Shown here: positions 1-9,268 of the stretch, in pieces
Layout of the letters: each line of letters starts with the position of its first letter
Numbering within the stretch: position 1 is the first letter of the stretch
Assembly (NCBI GenBank): GCA_046542845.1
Contig: JBKHAN010000018.1
Location: forward strand, 1 to 55,359
Direction: 5' to 3'
Length of the DNA stretch: 55,359 nt
Source: SKKC01 sp046542845
GTDB taxonomy: Bacteria; Spirochaetota; Spirochaetia; DSM-27196; SKKC01
Made by a program: the position numbers and the translations under genes
Notes under the pieces: model-generated
What the model was told of the DNA's origin: nothing
Databases searched by the model: none
The model's input: only the letters and a program-made list of their open reading frames with translations

Positions 1-1131
1 AACGGTTCCGAGGAACAGCACATTCCCCGTTTTCAGGCTGACGTCTCCGGCTACGACATACACCGGCTCGACATTCAGCTTACCTCCTGCGAGCACCACC
101 TGCCCGTTAATCTCGGCGACCGCTTTCGACCCGTCCTCTGTAACCGCTACGTTCTTTCCTGCTTCTATGGTAATGTCTTTGCCGTCTTCTGCGGGTATAA
201 GCTGATCCGTGACTGTCCGTCCGGCCTCGCCCCGCTCTGCAGGTATTTTTTTTGCGAGTGTCTGCCCTTCGACGACGTTCTGTATAAGATTGAGTTCCTT
301 GAAGTCGACGCGTCCGTCTTTTTCCTTGAGTCGTACCTGCGACGGATCGGTCTGAAAGCTGTAGGCGATCGTGGCGTCGGCACCGTTCTTCGGCGGCGTT
401 CCCTGGGCTACACGTATGCGATCGCGGAACACTGGAGCGTCCTCGAGACGTCGGATCTGTTGCTCGTCGAAGCCGTATACGACTCCATGACTCTGAAGAA
501 ATCCTACAATGGTATCGTAGGAAGGATCAGCTCCACCGACCCCCGGGGGTAGAAGCGTCAGCCACGCGGACATCTCGTCGTCCGAAAGGTCGACACTCAT
601 AGCCACATCGTTGGCCGGATTGTGGTCGTAATCGGCGACTTTTATATACTTTTCGTCGGCGAACTTTACGATCTTGGCGACCATCTTCCGGTCGAAGCTA
701 TCGACGCCCCGCTGTGCGAGGGCTTGTATTGCCTGTCGCTCGGTACACGCGACTCCCTTGCCCGTCGGCTTGGTCACTTTCAGCAATACACCGGACTGAT
801 CGAATCGCACGAATGCCGCACCGTCGATGTCGGTCGTTTCAAGGGAATCTGAAATGTAGCCGGATTCACCGGATGTATATTCTTCGTCCTCTGAGGTGCT
901 CGCAGCAGGATACGCAAGAATTGAACAGTCTCGTTTTCCGACACCGAAGACGCCGCTGCGAGCTTGTTCAATAACCTCGTAATCAATTTTCTTTATAGCA
1001 ATCCCGAGTTCGATGGCTGCCTGACGGAGCGCTTCTTCAACCGATTCGCCGGTTACATGCACATAGGTACGCTCGCGGTCCTGCTCGGCCTGTTTCTTCA
1101 TGTAGGCCTGGAGCTCTTCATATGTGACCAC
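1..1131 (-). CDS. fapA: FapA-like DUF342 flagellar assembly protein, N-terminal part (runs off left edge)
   Basis: Open frame of 377 codons without stop to the window edge. The GTG start at 1131 follows AAGGGGG five bases upstream, and that site overlaps the fliA stop. Residues 1-70 look like a Jag-N type domain (VTGESVEEALRQAAIELG, then GVFGVGKRDC). The rest has the glycine- and valine-rich beta pattern of DUF342, for example GTPPKNGADATIAY and PAERGEAGRTVTD. FapA-family proteins are linked to polar flagellar assembly in Vibrio. Here the gene is last in the flagellar run, directly behind the sigma factor, and is probably co-translated with it. The C-terminal half lies outside the window, so full length is unknown. 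The family call is by pattern recognition. Confidence 0.85.
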   Translation of the reverse strand, partial: MVTYEELQAYMKKQAEQDRERTYVHVTGESVEEALRQAAIELGIAIKKIDYEVIEQARSGVFGVGKRDCSILAYPAASTSEDEEYTSGESGYISDSLETTDIDGAAFVRFDQSGVLLKVTKPTGKGVACTERQAIQALAQRGVDSFDRKMVAKIVKFADEKYIKVADYDHNPANDVAMSVDLSDDEMSAWLTLLPPGVGGADPSYDTIVGFLQSHGVVYGFDEQQIRRLEDAPVFRDRIRVAQGTPPKNGADATIAYSFQTDPSQVRLKEKDGRVDFKELNLIQNVVEGQTLAKKIPAERGEAGRTVTDQLIPAEDGKDITIEAGKNVAVTEDGSKAVAEINGQVVLAGGKLNVEPVYVVAGDVSLKTGNVLFLGTV

Positions 1132-1141
1132 GAAATCCCCC

Positions 1142-1951
1142 TTACATGATGCCCTTCTTCACATTGGTCAGCTTCGTACGTAGTCGCAATATTGCCTTCG
1201 TATGCAACTGGGACACCCGTGATTCGGTTACCTCAAGTACCTGCCCTATTTCCTTGAGGGTCAGATCCTCGTAGTAATACAGAACAAGTACCTTCTTTTC
1301 TTTTTCGGGCAACTCACCGATTGCCTGAACAATCACACGCTTTATTTCGTCTTTTTCTATAATTGTGTCGGGGTTAAGGCTTGCTGGTGACTCAATGCTG
1401 TCTGCAATCGAGACCTTATCGGTGTCTTCGCCCTGATACCAGACGTCGTTCAGACTGAGAATGGACGTCCCCGCGATCTTCTGCATGAGCTTTTCGAACT
1501 CACGTTTGGACATGGACATTTCCGCGGCAATCTCTTCGTCGGTTGCAGGACGACCGAGCGCGATCTCGAGCTTGTGCATGGACTCTTCGACTTCGCGAGC
1601 CTTCTGCCGCACCGATCGTGGCACCCAGTCTATGGATCGCAACTCGTCGAAAATTGCTCCCCTGATTCGCGTAACCGCATAGGTCTTGAACTTTACGTGC
1701 TTGTCCGGGTCGAATTTCTCTATCGCGTCAAAGAGACCAAAGACCCCATAACCGACAAGGTCGTCAAACTCGACATTTGCGGGCATACCGACCGCTACTT
1801 TTCCGGCCACATATTTGACAAGAGGTGCATACTGTCGAACCAGCCTGTCACGTATCTCCGGATTATGCGTCGAGCGATACATTCGCCATAGTTCCGCTTC
1901 GGTCTTGTCAGCTGCGACCTTTTCGCCCATTCGATCGTCCTTCTCACTCAT
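1142..1951 (-). CDS. fliA: Flagellar RNA polymerase sigma factor FliA/WhiG (sigma-28 family)
   Basis: 269 residues. Region 2 covers about residues 34-107 (DDLVGYGVFGLFDAIEKFD, FKTYAVTRIRGAIFDELR). Region 3 covers 112-165. Region 4 covers 213-258, with a helix-turn-helix at 231-253 (TLKEIGQVLEVTESRVSQL). No region 1.1 is present, as expected for group 3 sigma factors. It directs polymerase to late flagellar and chemotaxis promoters. It overlaps the upstream orphan gene by 8 bases and is followed after 10 bases by fapA, so it lies within the flagellar transcript. No FlgM anti-sigma gene is seen in the window. The identification is firm; WhiG is the name usual in spirochaete annotation. Confidence 0.96.
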   Translation of the reverse strand: MSEKDDRMGEKVAADKTEAELWRMYRSTHNPEIRDRLVRQYAPLVKYVAGKVAVGMPANVEFDDLVGYGVFGLFDAIEKFDPDKHVKFKTYAVTRIRGAIFDELRSIDWVPRSVRQKAREVEESMHKLEIALGRPATDEEIAAEMSMSKREFEKLMQKIAGTSILSLNDVWYQGEDTDKVSIADSIESPASLNPDTIIEKDEIKRVIVQAIGELPEKEKKVLVLYYYEDLTLKEIGQVLEVTESRVSQLHTKAILRLRTKLTNVKKGIM

Positions 1952-2618
1952 CTCGCTTCAAGACCGTGCGAAGCGCTTCGGCCATTGATTTCGTGTCCAT
2001 GCCATGTTCTTCCGCTGCATGCGAAGAGCTCCACTCCGAAGATACCGCACTATCGGCATCGGTCCCAACCGTCTCGAAGCTGTCCGAAAAACCGTCGAGC
2101 TCGGGCAAGCTGTCATCGTCAGCTTCAATTGCAGACCCACCCGATCCTGTGCCGCCGGAAGCAGGCTTCTGCTGCCCGGCTTTCTGTTCGCTCGGCTCCG
2201 TATCAGCGGCAGACGTCTCTTCTACCTCTTCTATCATGGAATCGTCAAAGACCGACGAAAGTCCGCCGCGCGACGCATTTGAGGCACTCGCCTCAGACGG
2301 CTCGTCCTGCTCTTCCTCGTCGTCGCCAACCGTCATATCCACGTGTCGACCCGTACCGGCCCCCGCATCCTGCGACAGGAGCTCCGGAAGCCACCGCTGC
2401 ATGGAGTATGAGGAAGCAACCGTCCCGACCCCGAACAGAACACCGAAGAACACGGCTCTCCAAAGCAGGGCGTCGAACGTAACTCCGGCAATAAGGCCAG
2501 TGAGAAATGAGAGTAAAAATGCCCCGGATGAAGCTATGGCTACTGCTTTCCAGTTTACCGACATGAAATCGGTTTTCCCCTTCAGTGGCATGTTAGGCAA
2601 AAACAATCCTGCCGTCAA
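1944..2618 (-). CDS. Orphan two-helix membrane protein with acidic cytoplasmic tail, between flhG and fliA
   Basis: No recognised domain. Two hydrophobic segments lie at about residues 25-46 and 51-68. Then comes a 130-residue tail rich in Asp, Glu, Ser and Gly, likely disordered. The last 14 residues form a predicted amphipathic helix (SMAEALRTVLKRD). That end resembles the FlhG N-terminal stretch DQADALREIMKS encoded just upstream. The start is uncertain. TTG at 2618 has AGGAG nine bases upstream. ATG at 2564 (MSVNWK) has AAGGGG twelve bases upstream and would remove only 18 non-hydrophobic residues. Its position between the placement pair flhF/flhG and fliA points to a flagellar role, but function is unknown. 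Confidence 0.75.
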   Translation of the reverse strand: MTAGLFLPNMPLKGKTDFMSVNWKAVAIASSGAFLLSFLTGLIAGVTFDALLWRAVFFGVLFGVGTVASSYSMQRWLPELLSQDAGAGTGRHVDMTVGDDEEEQDEPSEASASNASRGGLSSVFDDSMIEEVEETSAADTEPSEQKAGQQKPASGGTGSGGSAIEADDDSLPELDGFSDSFETVGTDADSAVSSEWSSSHAAEEHGMDTKSMAEALRTVLKRDE

Positions 2619-2653
2619 GCAACCGTTCTCCTGGCGACGGACACGGCACGGTA

Positions 2654-3526
2654 TCAGCCTTCGCGGTTGAACAGCCGCTTCAGGAAGTTACCGACGCCAC
2701 CACCCTCCCTGTATTCCACTTTCTCCAGCCGACTGACAATGTGTTGAACGCAAATACTGGCTTTACTCTTCGGGTTTGACACCAGAAATGGTTTCTGGCG
2801 CAACACTGCCTGGTGTACTTCCGGATCCTCGTATACGTAGCCGAGATAATCCACCTTGAGGTTCAGGAACTGACCGGCAATGTTAATGACCCGTTCAGCC
2901 ACCTTTTTGCCCTCGGTGACAGAGCTGACCCTGTTCACGATAAGCTTCAAGCCCAGCCCAAGGTTGTCAATTTCGGTAGCGACGATCTTGATGATCCCGT
3001 AAGCGTCCGTGATAGCCGTCGGCTCCGGAGTCGTCACGATAATGGCCTCGTCAGCCGCGGCTATGAAGCTGAGTACGTTGTTTGAGACGCCCGCGCCGGT
3101 GTCTATTATGAGGACGTCGGCGTTCGAAAGCTCGGACAGTTCCTCGATGAAGCCCTGCCGCTCGTCCTCGGTCAGATTGGCGATTTTCGCAAAACCACTC
3201 GCTCCGGCGACAATACGGATACCGTAACTCGTATCCATGATGATCTCGTTCATGGTTTTCTGCCTGCGGATCAGGTGATACAGATTGTATTTTGGAATAA
3301 TACCGAGAACCACATTCACATTCGCAAGGCCGAGGTCCGCGTCCATCAGGACCACACGCTTGCCGAGATGAGCGTATGCGATCGCCATATTTGTGGCAAA
3401 GTTCGTCTTGCCGACACCGCCTTTGCCGCTCGCGACCGCAATGATTCTGGTCTTGCCGGACGCGCCTTCGCCCCGGTCGCCCTGACTCTTCATTATCTCC
3501 CGCAAGGCATCTGCCTGGTCAGCCAT
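2654..3526 (-). CDS. flhG: FlhG (YlxH/MinD-like) ATPase controlling flagellar number and placement
   Basis: 290 residues. The N-terminal DQADALRE (3-10) matches the DQxxxLR activator motif by which FlhG stimulates the FlhF GTPase. The deviant Walker A KGGVGKT is at 35-41, DADLGLAN at 62-69, and the switch IIDTGAG at 140-146. A C-terminal amphipathic end (VGNFLKRLFNREG) would serve as the membrane-targeting helix of MinD-type proteins. ATG has AAGGGAG eight bases upstream. It follows flhF by 33 bases, the usual pairing. Role from the family: ATP-dependent membrane switch that limits flagellar basal body number together with FlhF. Identification is secure. Confidence 0.96.
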   Translation of the reverse strand: MADQADALREIMKSQGDRGEGASGKTRIIAVASGKGGVGKTNFATNMAIAYAHLGKRVVLMDADLGLANVNVVLGIIPKYNLYHLIRRQKTMNEIIMDTSYGIRIVAGASGFAKIANLTEDERQGFIEELSELSNADVLIIDTGAGVSNNVLSFIAAADEAIIVTTPEPTAITDAYGIIKIVATEIDNLGLGLKLIVNRVSSVTEGKKVAERVINIAGQFLNLKVDYLGYVYEDPEVHQAVLRQKPFLVSNPKSKASICVQHIVSRLEKVEYREGGGVGNFLKRLFNREG

Positions 3527-3559
3527 GTGTCTGTCTCCCTTCGTAATGTCCGGTGCGGG

Positions 3560-4867
3560 CTATGCCCGATCGGCGTGTCCGGAACTGACCGTAATCGGCT
3601 CCGAGGCGTTGTCTTCCGAGGAGAACCGTTCCTCGATGTGCGCCCTGTCTATGTGAAAACCGTCGAGCTTCCGAAGCAGGGTTGTGACTCGTGCCGGTTC
3701 GATGTCTATCGGTACACGCTGCCCGACGGTGAGATAGCAGAGCGACTTTCCGCGTGCGTGCATGACGCTTACGAGACTGCCAATTCGTGCTGTTTCATCG
3801 AGCTTGGTGGCTACGACGGATCTACACCCGAACGGCTCGAACTGCTGGATGATCGAGTCCAGATCGCTGGTCTTTGTCGTAGAACTGACAGCAAGATGCA
3901 CAACCGCCCCCTGACCACAGGCGTCAAGCTGTTCCTTCATTTCACCAATTTTCACGTAATCGCGCGGTGACTTTCCAATCGTGTCGACGAATACCACGTC
4001 AACGTCGCGATAGACGGCAATCTGCTTTTCTAGATCGGCATAATTTTCCGCCGCGTGAACGGGGATACCCATGATGTCTCCATAGGTCTCGATCTGCTGC
4101 CGTGCACCGATGCGATAATTGTCTATGGTTATCATGCGAACGTCTTTGGCCGGTCGACCGGGCTGCTCTATACCCCACATCGCAGCGAGCTTTGCAATCG
4201 TCGTCGTCTTGCCGACTCCGGTGGGACCGACGAGTATAAATACGTTCCCGTTCCCCTCAGGCAGATACCGATCGATCGCGATCGTCTCCCCGATCCAGTC
4301 GACAACGTGTTTCTCTATGCTCTCGGGATCGGACAACTCTTCGAGTGCGAATTCCCGCTTCATGCGCTCTACCATCATCCGGATATACGCCGGGGTAAAC
4401 TCGTTCTGTTCGAGCAGGTTTCGGATATGTTCGACCGTCGCGTGCTCTTTTGAGGATACCGATTCGGAATTTTGTGGGGCTCGTGTCTCTATCGTGGACC
4501 GCAGGGTTTTCACTTCCTGCAGGAGGGTGTCGAGTGTTGCGCCCGTGCGCTCCGGGTTTTTGGCTGAATCCGTATCCGAGGTCCGAACGCCCTGCTGACC
4601 ATCGCCCTCGTCCGTCCGAACTCCATTCACCGAGCCGAGGAAGCGCCTTTTCTGCTCCTCGAACGTGGGATCGACTGCCTTCCGCGCGTTGCGAGCTATG
4701 TATCCGGTGACCTCAACCCCTTCGTGGGTGAACAATCCAAGAAACCCACCCATGCGTACTGAGCGATGGTGCATGACCTTTGCGTTTGCGCCGTATTTCA
4801 TACGGACTTTTTCCATTGCCTCCGTATGCGTCTTTCCCTGTTCAACAAAGTATTCCATACCCCCCAT
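3560..4867 (-). CDS. flhF: FlhF, SRP-type GTPase for flagellar placement
   Basis: 435 residues. The N-terminal B domain (MEYFVEQGKTHTEAMEKV) is followed by a polar linker to about residue 140, then N and G domains. The P-loop GPTGVGKT is at 214-221, DNYRIGA at 249-255, the G3-like VDTIGKSP near 294-301 and TKLDE near 371-375. It recruits early basal body parts to the site of assembly and is activated by FlhG, the next gene. The ATG at 4867 has AGGGGAG eight bases upstream. A second ATG three codons later gives the more typical family start MEYF. The gap to flhA is 18 bases. Confidence 0.95.
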   Translation of the reverse strand: MGGMEYFVEQGKTHTEAMEKVRMKYGANAKVMHHRSVRMGGFLGLFTHEGVEVTGYIARNARKAVDPTFEEQKRRFLGSVNGVRTDEGDGQQGVRTSDTDSAKNPERTGATLDTLLQEVKTLRSTIETRAPQNSESVSSKEHATVEHIRNLLEQNEFTPAYIRMMVERMKREFALEELSDPESIEKHVVDWIGETIAIDRYLPEGNGNVFILVGPTGVGKTTTIAKLAAMWGIEQPGRPAKDVRMITIDNYRIGARQQIETYGDIMGIPVHAAENYADLEKQIAVYRDVDVVFVDTIGKSPRDYVKIGEMKEQLDACGQGAVVHLAVSSTTKTSDLDSIIQQFEPFGCRSVVATKLDETARIGSLVSVMHARGKSLCYLTVGQRVPIDIEPARVTTLLRKLDGFHIDRAHIEERFSSEDNASEPITVSSGHADRA

Positions 4868-4885
4868 CCTTTCTTCTCCCCTTGA

Positions 4886-7000
4886 TTAGACCTGCGCCTG
4901 CGTTTCAATCGTTGCGTTCTGTATGCTGATCTCGCCGACGCTGTTCACCCGTATGTCGTCGGCCACTTCGGGCACGCTCAACACGGCGACGTCGGGAAGA
5001 TCGCGTGCGATACCGGCACGAACGAGCGGTCTTGCCTGTTCCGAGCAGAGAATGACCGGCGGAAGTCCCTGCTGCTGTATCTGCTGCACCTTGTTACTGA
5101 CACTGTTAATCCACGCGCGCTGAAGCTCGGGCTTGAGCGCGGGGACCGCCCCGGATGCGGTATCGATGCGGCTGTCCACAATTGCCTTTTCGAGTCCAGG
5201 TTCTATCGTCACAACATTCAGCGCTCGGGCATCATCTGCATAGTGCAGGCAGATCTGCCGGCCGAGTGCCTGTCGAGCCTTTTCGGTCAAGAAACCGGTG
5301 TCCTTTGTAACACCCGCGAAATCCGCAACGGCTTCGAGTATCGCAACCATGTTTCGAATCGAGACCTGTTCGCGGAGCAGGCCCTGAAGCACTTTTTGTA
5401 TCTCACCGAGGCCGAGGTTGCTCTGCACGTCTTCCACAACGGCGGGATAATCCCGCTTGAGCGTATCGAGCATGTTTCTCACTTCCTGACGGCCAAGAAT
5501 CTCGGATGCGTGCCGTTTAAGAACTTCGGTGAGATGTGTTGCGATTATACTCGGCGAGTCGACCACCGTGTACCCGGCGCGTTCTGCCTGTTCGCGATAG
5601 TCTTCGGTAATCCACCGGGCAGGAAGACCGAATGCGGGATCCGTTGTTCGCTCACCCGGCAGGTCGTCCTGGTCACCGCCGGGATTGATGCTGAGGTAGT
5701 GGTTGAGCCTCAAGGTACCACGGCCGACTTCGGTACCGCGGATCTTGATGCAGTACTCGCTCGGTTCAAGCCTCATGTTATCGATTATGCGTATCCGGGG
5801 AACAACGAGCCCAAGATCCAATGCAGCTTCGCGACGAATCCTTGTGACGCGCTCAAGAAGTTCCGCCCCCTGGTCCCGGTCGACGAGAGGCACAAGTCCG
5901 TACCCGAGCTCAAGTGATATCGGATCAAGCGGCGCGACCTGCGTCGCCTCCGGCTCTTTTTTCGGCCGCGACTCCGCGTGCTTCAGCTCCTGCGCTGCCG
6001 CATCCGCCTTCGCTTCCGCTCCTCCGAGGCGAATACCGAGGTAGACGGATAAAGCCGCCAGCGGCAGTAACACATACCACGGAAAACCGGGGAGGAAAGC
6101 CGTGGCGGTCAGGAACATGGCTGCGACAAAATATGCTTTCGAATGTCGAGAAAACTGTTTTCCAACATCCTGTCCGAAGGTACCGTCGCTGATTGCCCTC
6201 GTGACGATAAGGCCGGTAGCCGTCGAAACGAGGAGAGCCGGAAACTGACTGACAAGGCCATCTCCGACGGTAAGGCTGACGTAAGTCTCGAGCGCGAGTT
6301 CGAAGGATTCGCCGAGCAGCGTCATGCCGATCACCATACCTCCGGCGATATTGAGGACTGTAATGAATATTCCGGCTTTGACGTTTCCACTGACGAACTT
6401 GGCAGCACCGTCCATGGCTCCGTAGAAATCAACTTCCTTCTGAAGTTCCTGCTTCTTATGTTTCGCTTCTTCGTCGCTTATGGCACCGGCGCTGTACTCC
6501 GCGTCTATTGCCATCTGCTTGGCGGGAAGCCCGTCGAGCGTGAACCTGGCGGCGACCTCCGCAACTCGTGTCGCACCCTTTGTAATAACGACAACCTGTA
6601 CCACTATTATGATAATGAAGATGATGATCCCGATGACGAGCCCTTCGAGACCACCGGTGCCGACAACGAAAGTCCCGAACGCGCGTACCAGTCTGCCGTC
6701 GAACTGACTGCCCTGACTCAGAATCAGTCGCGTGGAGCTGATGTTCAGGGCGAGTCCAAAAATCGTCGTAACCAGAAGAAGCGCGGGAAAAATGGAAAAA
6801 TCGAGCGCACGCTGCGTGTACAGTACAATGAGTACCACCAGCAGACTCATTACAAGGTTGAGCGCAATGAAGGTATCGAGCAGGAATGCCGGCAGAGGGA
6901 CAATGAACATCACGATGCCCAGAAGCACGCCGATCGCAACCAGCATGTCGCTTCTCTGCTTCAGGAAGGCATTACCAAGAATTGTTTTCAGGTCAGACAT
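4886..7000 (-). CDS. flhA: FlhA, flagellar type III export gate protein
   Basis: 704 residues. The N-terminal half (about 18-330) has eight hydrophobic segments. The FHIPEP-type signature is in the loop at 152-172 (RFTLDGLPAKQMAID). The C-terminal half is the cytosolic ring that binds chaperone-substrate complexes. With FlhB, FliP, FliQ and FliR it forms the export gate that couples proton motive force to secretion. The ATG overlaps the flhB stop by one base (TGATG), and the Shine-Dalgarno GGGAGG lies inside the end of flhB, suggesting coupled translation. Length is normal for the family. Confidence 0.97.
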   Translation of the reverse strand: MSDLKTILGNAFLKQRSDMLVAIGVLLGIVMFIVPLPAFLLDTFIALNLVMSLLVVLIVLYTQRALDFSIFPALLLVTTIFGLALNISSTRLILSQGSQFDGRLVRAFGTFVVGTGGLEGLVIGIIIFIIIIVVQVVVITKGATRVAEVAARFTLDGLPAKQMAIDAEYSAGAISDEEAKHKKQELQKEVDFYGAMDGAAKFVSGNVKAGIFITVLNIAGGMVIGMTLLGESFELALETYVSLTVGDGLVSQFPALLVSTATGLIVTRAISDGTFGQDVGKQFSRHSKAYFVAAMFLTATAFLPGFPWYVLLPLAALSVYLGIRLGGAEAKADAAAQELKHAESRPKKEPEATQVAPLDPISLELGYGLVPLVDRDQGAELLERVTRIRREAALDLGLVVPRIRIIDNMRLEPSEYCIKIRGTEVGRGTLRLNHYLSINPGGDQDDLPGERTTDPAFGLPARWITEDYREQAERAGYTVVDSPSIIATHLTEVLKRHASEILGRQEVRNMLDTLKRDYPAVVEDVQSNLGLGEIQKVLQGLLREQVSIRNMVAILEAVADFAGVTKDTGFLTEKARQALGRQICLHYADDARALNVVTIEPGLEKAIVDSRIDTASGAVPALKPELQRAWINSVSNKVQQIQQQGLPPVILCSEQARPLVRAGIARDLPDVAVLSVPEVADDIRVNSVGEISIQNATIETQAQV

Positions 7001-8181
7001 CAGTTACCTCCCCACCACTTGCGGCGCTTCTCCGCGCCGCTGAGACTGTAAACGTACTTCAGCACTTTCACGACCGCCTCGTAGTATCGTTCCGGTATGG
7101 AGTCCCCGATAGCGACCTCTGCGTGAAGCGCCCTCGCCAGCGGCTTGTTTTCGACGATCGGAACGTTACTCTCGCGGGCCCGTTCCTTGATTCTCTGAGC
7201 TACCTGATCCTGCCCCTTGGCGATGACCGTCGGCGCGTCCATGCGGACACGGTCGTATTCAAGTGCCACTGCGAAGTGTGTCGGGTTTGTAATAACTACG
7301 TCGGCCTCGGGCACGCGCTGCATCATGTTACTGTTCAGGACCTCCTGCATGCGCTGTCGCAGGCGGCTGCGAATGAGCGGATCACCTTCGTAGTTCTTTC
7401 GCTCTTCCTTGACCTCTTCCCTGGTCATTTTGAGGCTTTCAATATGCTGTTTCCGTTGAAACACGTAATCGAACACAGAGAGGATCAGGAACAGGATCGC
7501 GGTCTGCAGAAGCACCTGAAACGCCAGCTCAGCGATAACCGCGACGGCGCTGTGCACCGTACTGTTCGCGAGATTCACCAGTTCGCCGGTCCGTGCCTCT
7601 ATGTTGAAATACCCGATCGCTCCAATCAGGAGCACCTTGCCGAGACTTTTCAGGAGGTTGAATCCCGCCTCCTCGCTTGCAAAGCTCTTTTTCGCCCATT
7701 TCCCGAAGTTCGGTGCGATTCGTTTGGGATCGGGTACGAGCGGCTTGGTCGTAAAGAGAAATCCGACCTGCACGAGATTGCCGGCCCATGCCGCTATGAA
7801 GCTGACCGCAGCTATAGGCGCCGCCAGTCGAACACTGTAGTAATAGAACGCGCTCCCGAGCACGTGATCGACGGCAGGGTTCACTTCACCGACCTGCCTG
7901 AGGTAATAGCCGAGCATTTCCTGCATCCCGTTCCAGGTCCACCCTGCCAGAACGAAGATCGTAAGAACGCCGATAAGCAGAACGACCGCACCGGTCATAT
8001 CCTGACTCTGCGCAACCTTCCCTTCCTCTTCACGAGACTTTCTGAGCTTCTGATCAGTCGGATCTTCGGTCCGGCCTTCATCTTCGGCGGCAAACCACTG
8101 CAGGTGCATCTGCCGGGATGCACGAAGCAGACTTTCGTTGACCCCTTTCTCCACAGGCCAGTCGGTGGACAGCGCCGTCAT
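7000..8181 (-). CDS. flhB: FlhB, export switch protein with NPTH autocleavage site
   Basis: 393 residues from the ATG at 8181, which overlaps the fliR stop by four bases (ATGA). An upstream in-frame start at 8229 would lie inside fliR and is less likely. Four hydrophobic segments occupy about 63-250. The cytosolic domain carries NPTH at 299-302, the self-cleaving site that lets FlhB switch export from rod/hook to filament substrates together with FliK. The N terminus before DPTDQKLRKSREE is about 40 residues longer than in enteric FlhB, which I recall as usual in spirochaetes. Identification is secure. Confidence 0.97.
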   Translation of the reverse strand: MTALSTDWPVEKGVNESLLRASRQMHLQWFAAEDEGRTEDPTDQKLRKSREEEGKVAQSQDMTGAVVLLIGVLTIFVLAGWTWNGMQEMLGYYLRQVGEVNPAVDHVLGSAFYYYSVRLAAPIAAVSFIAAWAGNLVQVGFLFTTKPLVPDPKRIAPNFGKWAKKSFASEEAGFNLLKSLGKVLLIGAIGYFNIEARTGELVNLANSTVHSAVAVIAELAFQVLLQTAILFLILSVFDYVFQRKQHIESLKMTREEVKEERKNYEGDPLIRSRLRQRMQEVLNSNMMQRVPEADVVITNPTHFAVALEYDRVRMDAPTVIAKGQDQVAQRIKERARESNVPIVENKPLARALHAEVAIGDSIPERYYEAVVKVLKYVYSLSGAEKRRKWWGGN

Positions 8182-8972
8182 GACCGTGCCCCCGCGTAGA
8201 CCGTGAACAGGCGCATGAGTCCTTCCCATCCTGCCTCGATGACTGCATCGAACGCGCCGACAAGGACCGGAAGCGCCAGAAGGATAAACAGGAAAGCAGT
8301 CAGGATTGATACCGGGAACCCGAGCATGAGCAGGTTCATTTGCGGCGCAGCTTTGGCCATGAGTCCGAGACTGATGTTAACCACGACCAGTGTTCCGAGC
8401 ACCGGAAGCGAAATGATCAGAGCAGTCTGAAACATGCCGGCAAGTGAGCTCATCATAAGCGATGCGACCGCCTCGGTCTGGGTCAGCACGTCGATCGCAC
8501 GTACGGCCTGGAAGGACCGATACACGCCGATAAAGAACAGACGATTGAAACTGTCGGTCGCAATGAACACGAACATGGCTACAAGATTGAAGTACTGTCC
8601 GAGCAGCGGTATTTCGACCTGGCTCAGCGGATCGAAAACCTGTGACGCCCCGAAACCCATCTGCAGAGAAAAGAACTGGCCTGCAGTCTGGAAAGCCGCA
8701 AAGATCAGGGTCGTGAAAAGACCTATGATAAGACCAATCAGGCCTTCTCCGACGAGCAGCGCAGCGTAGCCAAGCCCGGTTTCCGGTATCGGATACAGAT
8801 CCGCGGAAGCCCACGGAAACACCACATACGCGGTCATGAGAGAAAGGCCGACTTTCGCAATACCGGGAATCGCCTGGCTCCCGAGGAGCGGTGCCGTAAA
8901 GGTGATAATGATCACCCTCGCAAAGAGGAGGAAGAAGACCTGACTGTCGGCGACGAGCTCGAACAGATTCAT
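8178..8972 (-). CDS. fliR: FliR, flagellar export gate membrane protein
   Basis: 264 residues with about six hydrophobic segments spread along the whole chain, the pattern of FliR/SctT (start MNLFELVADSQVFFLLF, internal GLIIGLFTTLIFAAFQ). It is part of the FliP5-FliQ4-FliR1 core channel in the inner membrane. It sits between fliQ and flhB in the conserved order and overlaps flhB by four bases. The Shine-Dalgarno is poor (only GAG six bases before the ATG), so translation may depend on coupling to fliQ, whose stop is 10 bases upstream. Confidence 0.95.
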   Translation of the reverse strand: MNLFELVADSQVFFLLFARVIIITFTAPLLGSQAIPGIAKVGLSLMTAYVVFPWASADLYPIPETGLGYAALLVGEGLIGLIIGLFTTLIFAAFQTAGQFFSLQMGFGASQVFDPLSQVEIPLLGQYFNLVAMFVFIATDSFNRLFFIGVYRSFQAVRAIDVLTQTEAVASLMMSSLAGMFQTALIISLPVLGTLVVVNISLGLMAKAAPQMNLLMLGFPVSILTAFLFILLALPVLVGAFDAVIEAGWEGLMRLFTVYAGARS

Positions 8973-8982
8973 GTACTACTCA

Positions 8983-9255
8983 TTACCGTACCAGCCCGGG
9001 AATTTGATCCATGATGTTTTCGGTGAAAACGACGAGTACGCTGAACATCCATGGTCCGAAAAACAGCAGTGCGAGCATGATCGCGACGATTTTTGGAACG
9101 AAGGTCAAGGTCTGTTCCTGAATGCTCGTTGTCGCCTGCAGTATTGATACGATGAGCCCCACGAGCATCCCGATAAGCAACACGGGAGCCGAGAGAATCA
9201 GAATCTGAAGCACCGAAGTCCGGAGCAATTGCACGACATGGCCTAATGACATCAT
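8983..9255 (-). CDS. fliQ: FliQ, small export gate membrane protein
   Basis: 90 residues, two long hydrophobic hairpin helices (about 14-38 and 50-76). The loop QATTSIQEQTLTFVPKI is diagnostic for FliQ/SctS. It forms the export channel with FliP and FliR. ATG at 9255 has AAGGAG nine bases upstream; the second Met codon directly after could also serve. The gap to fliP is 13 bases. Size is exactly that of the family. Confidence 0.96.
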   Translation of the reverse strand: MMSLGHVVQLLRTSVLQILILSAPVLLIGMLVGLIVSILQATTSIQEQTLTFVPKIVAIMLALLFFGPWMFSVLVVFTENIMDQIPGLVR

Positions 9256-9268
9256 CTTCTACATCTCC

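Noticed and set aside
1825..2670. 281-codon plus-strand frame
   Set aside because: Antisense to the start of fliA and the orphan membrane gene; Ser/Pro/Arg-rich composition typical of a shadow frame.
6982..8199. 405-codon plus-strand frame
   Set aside because: Entirely antisense to flhB, with no domain and biased composition.
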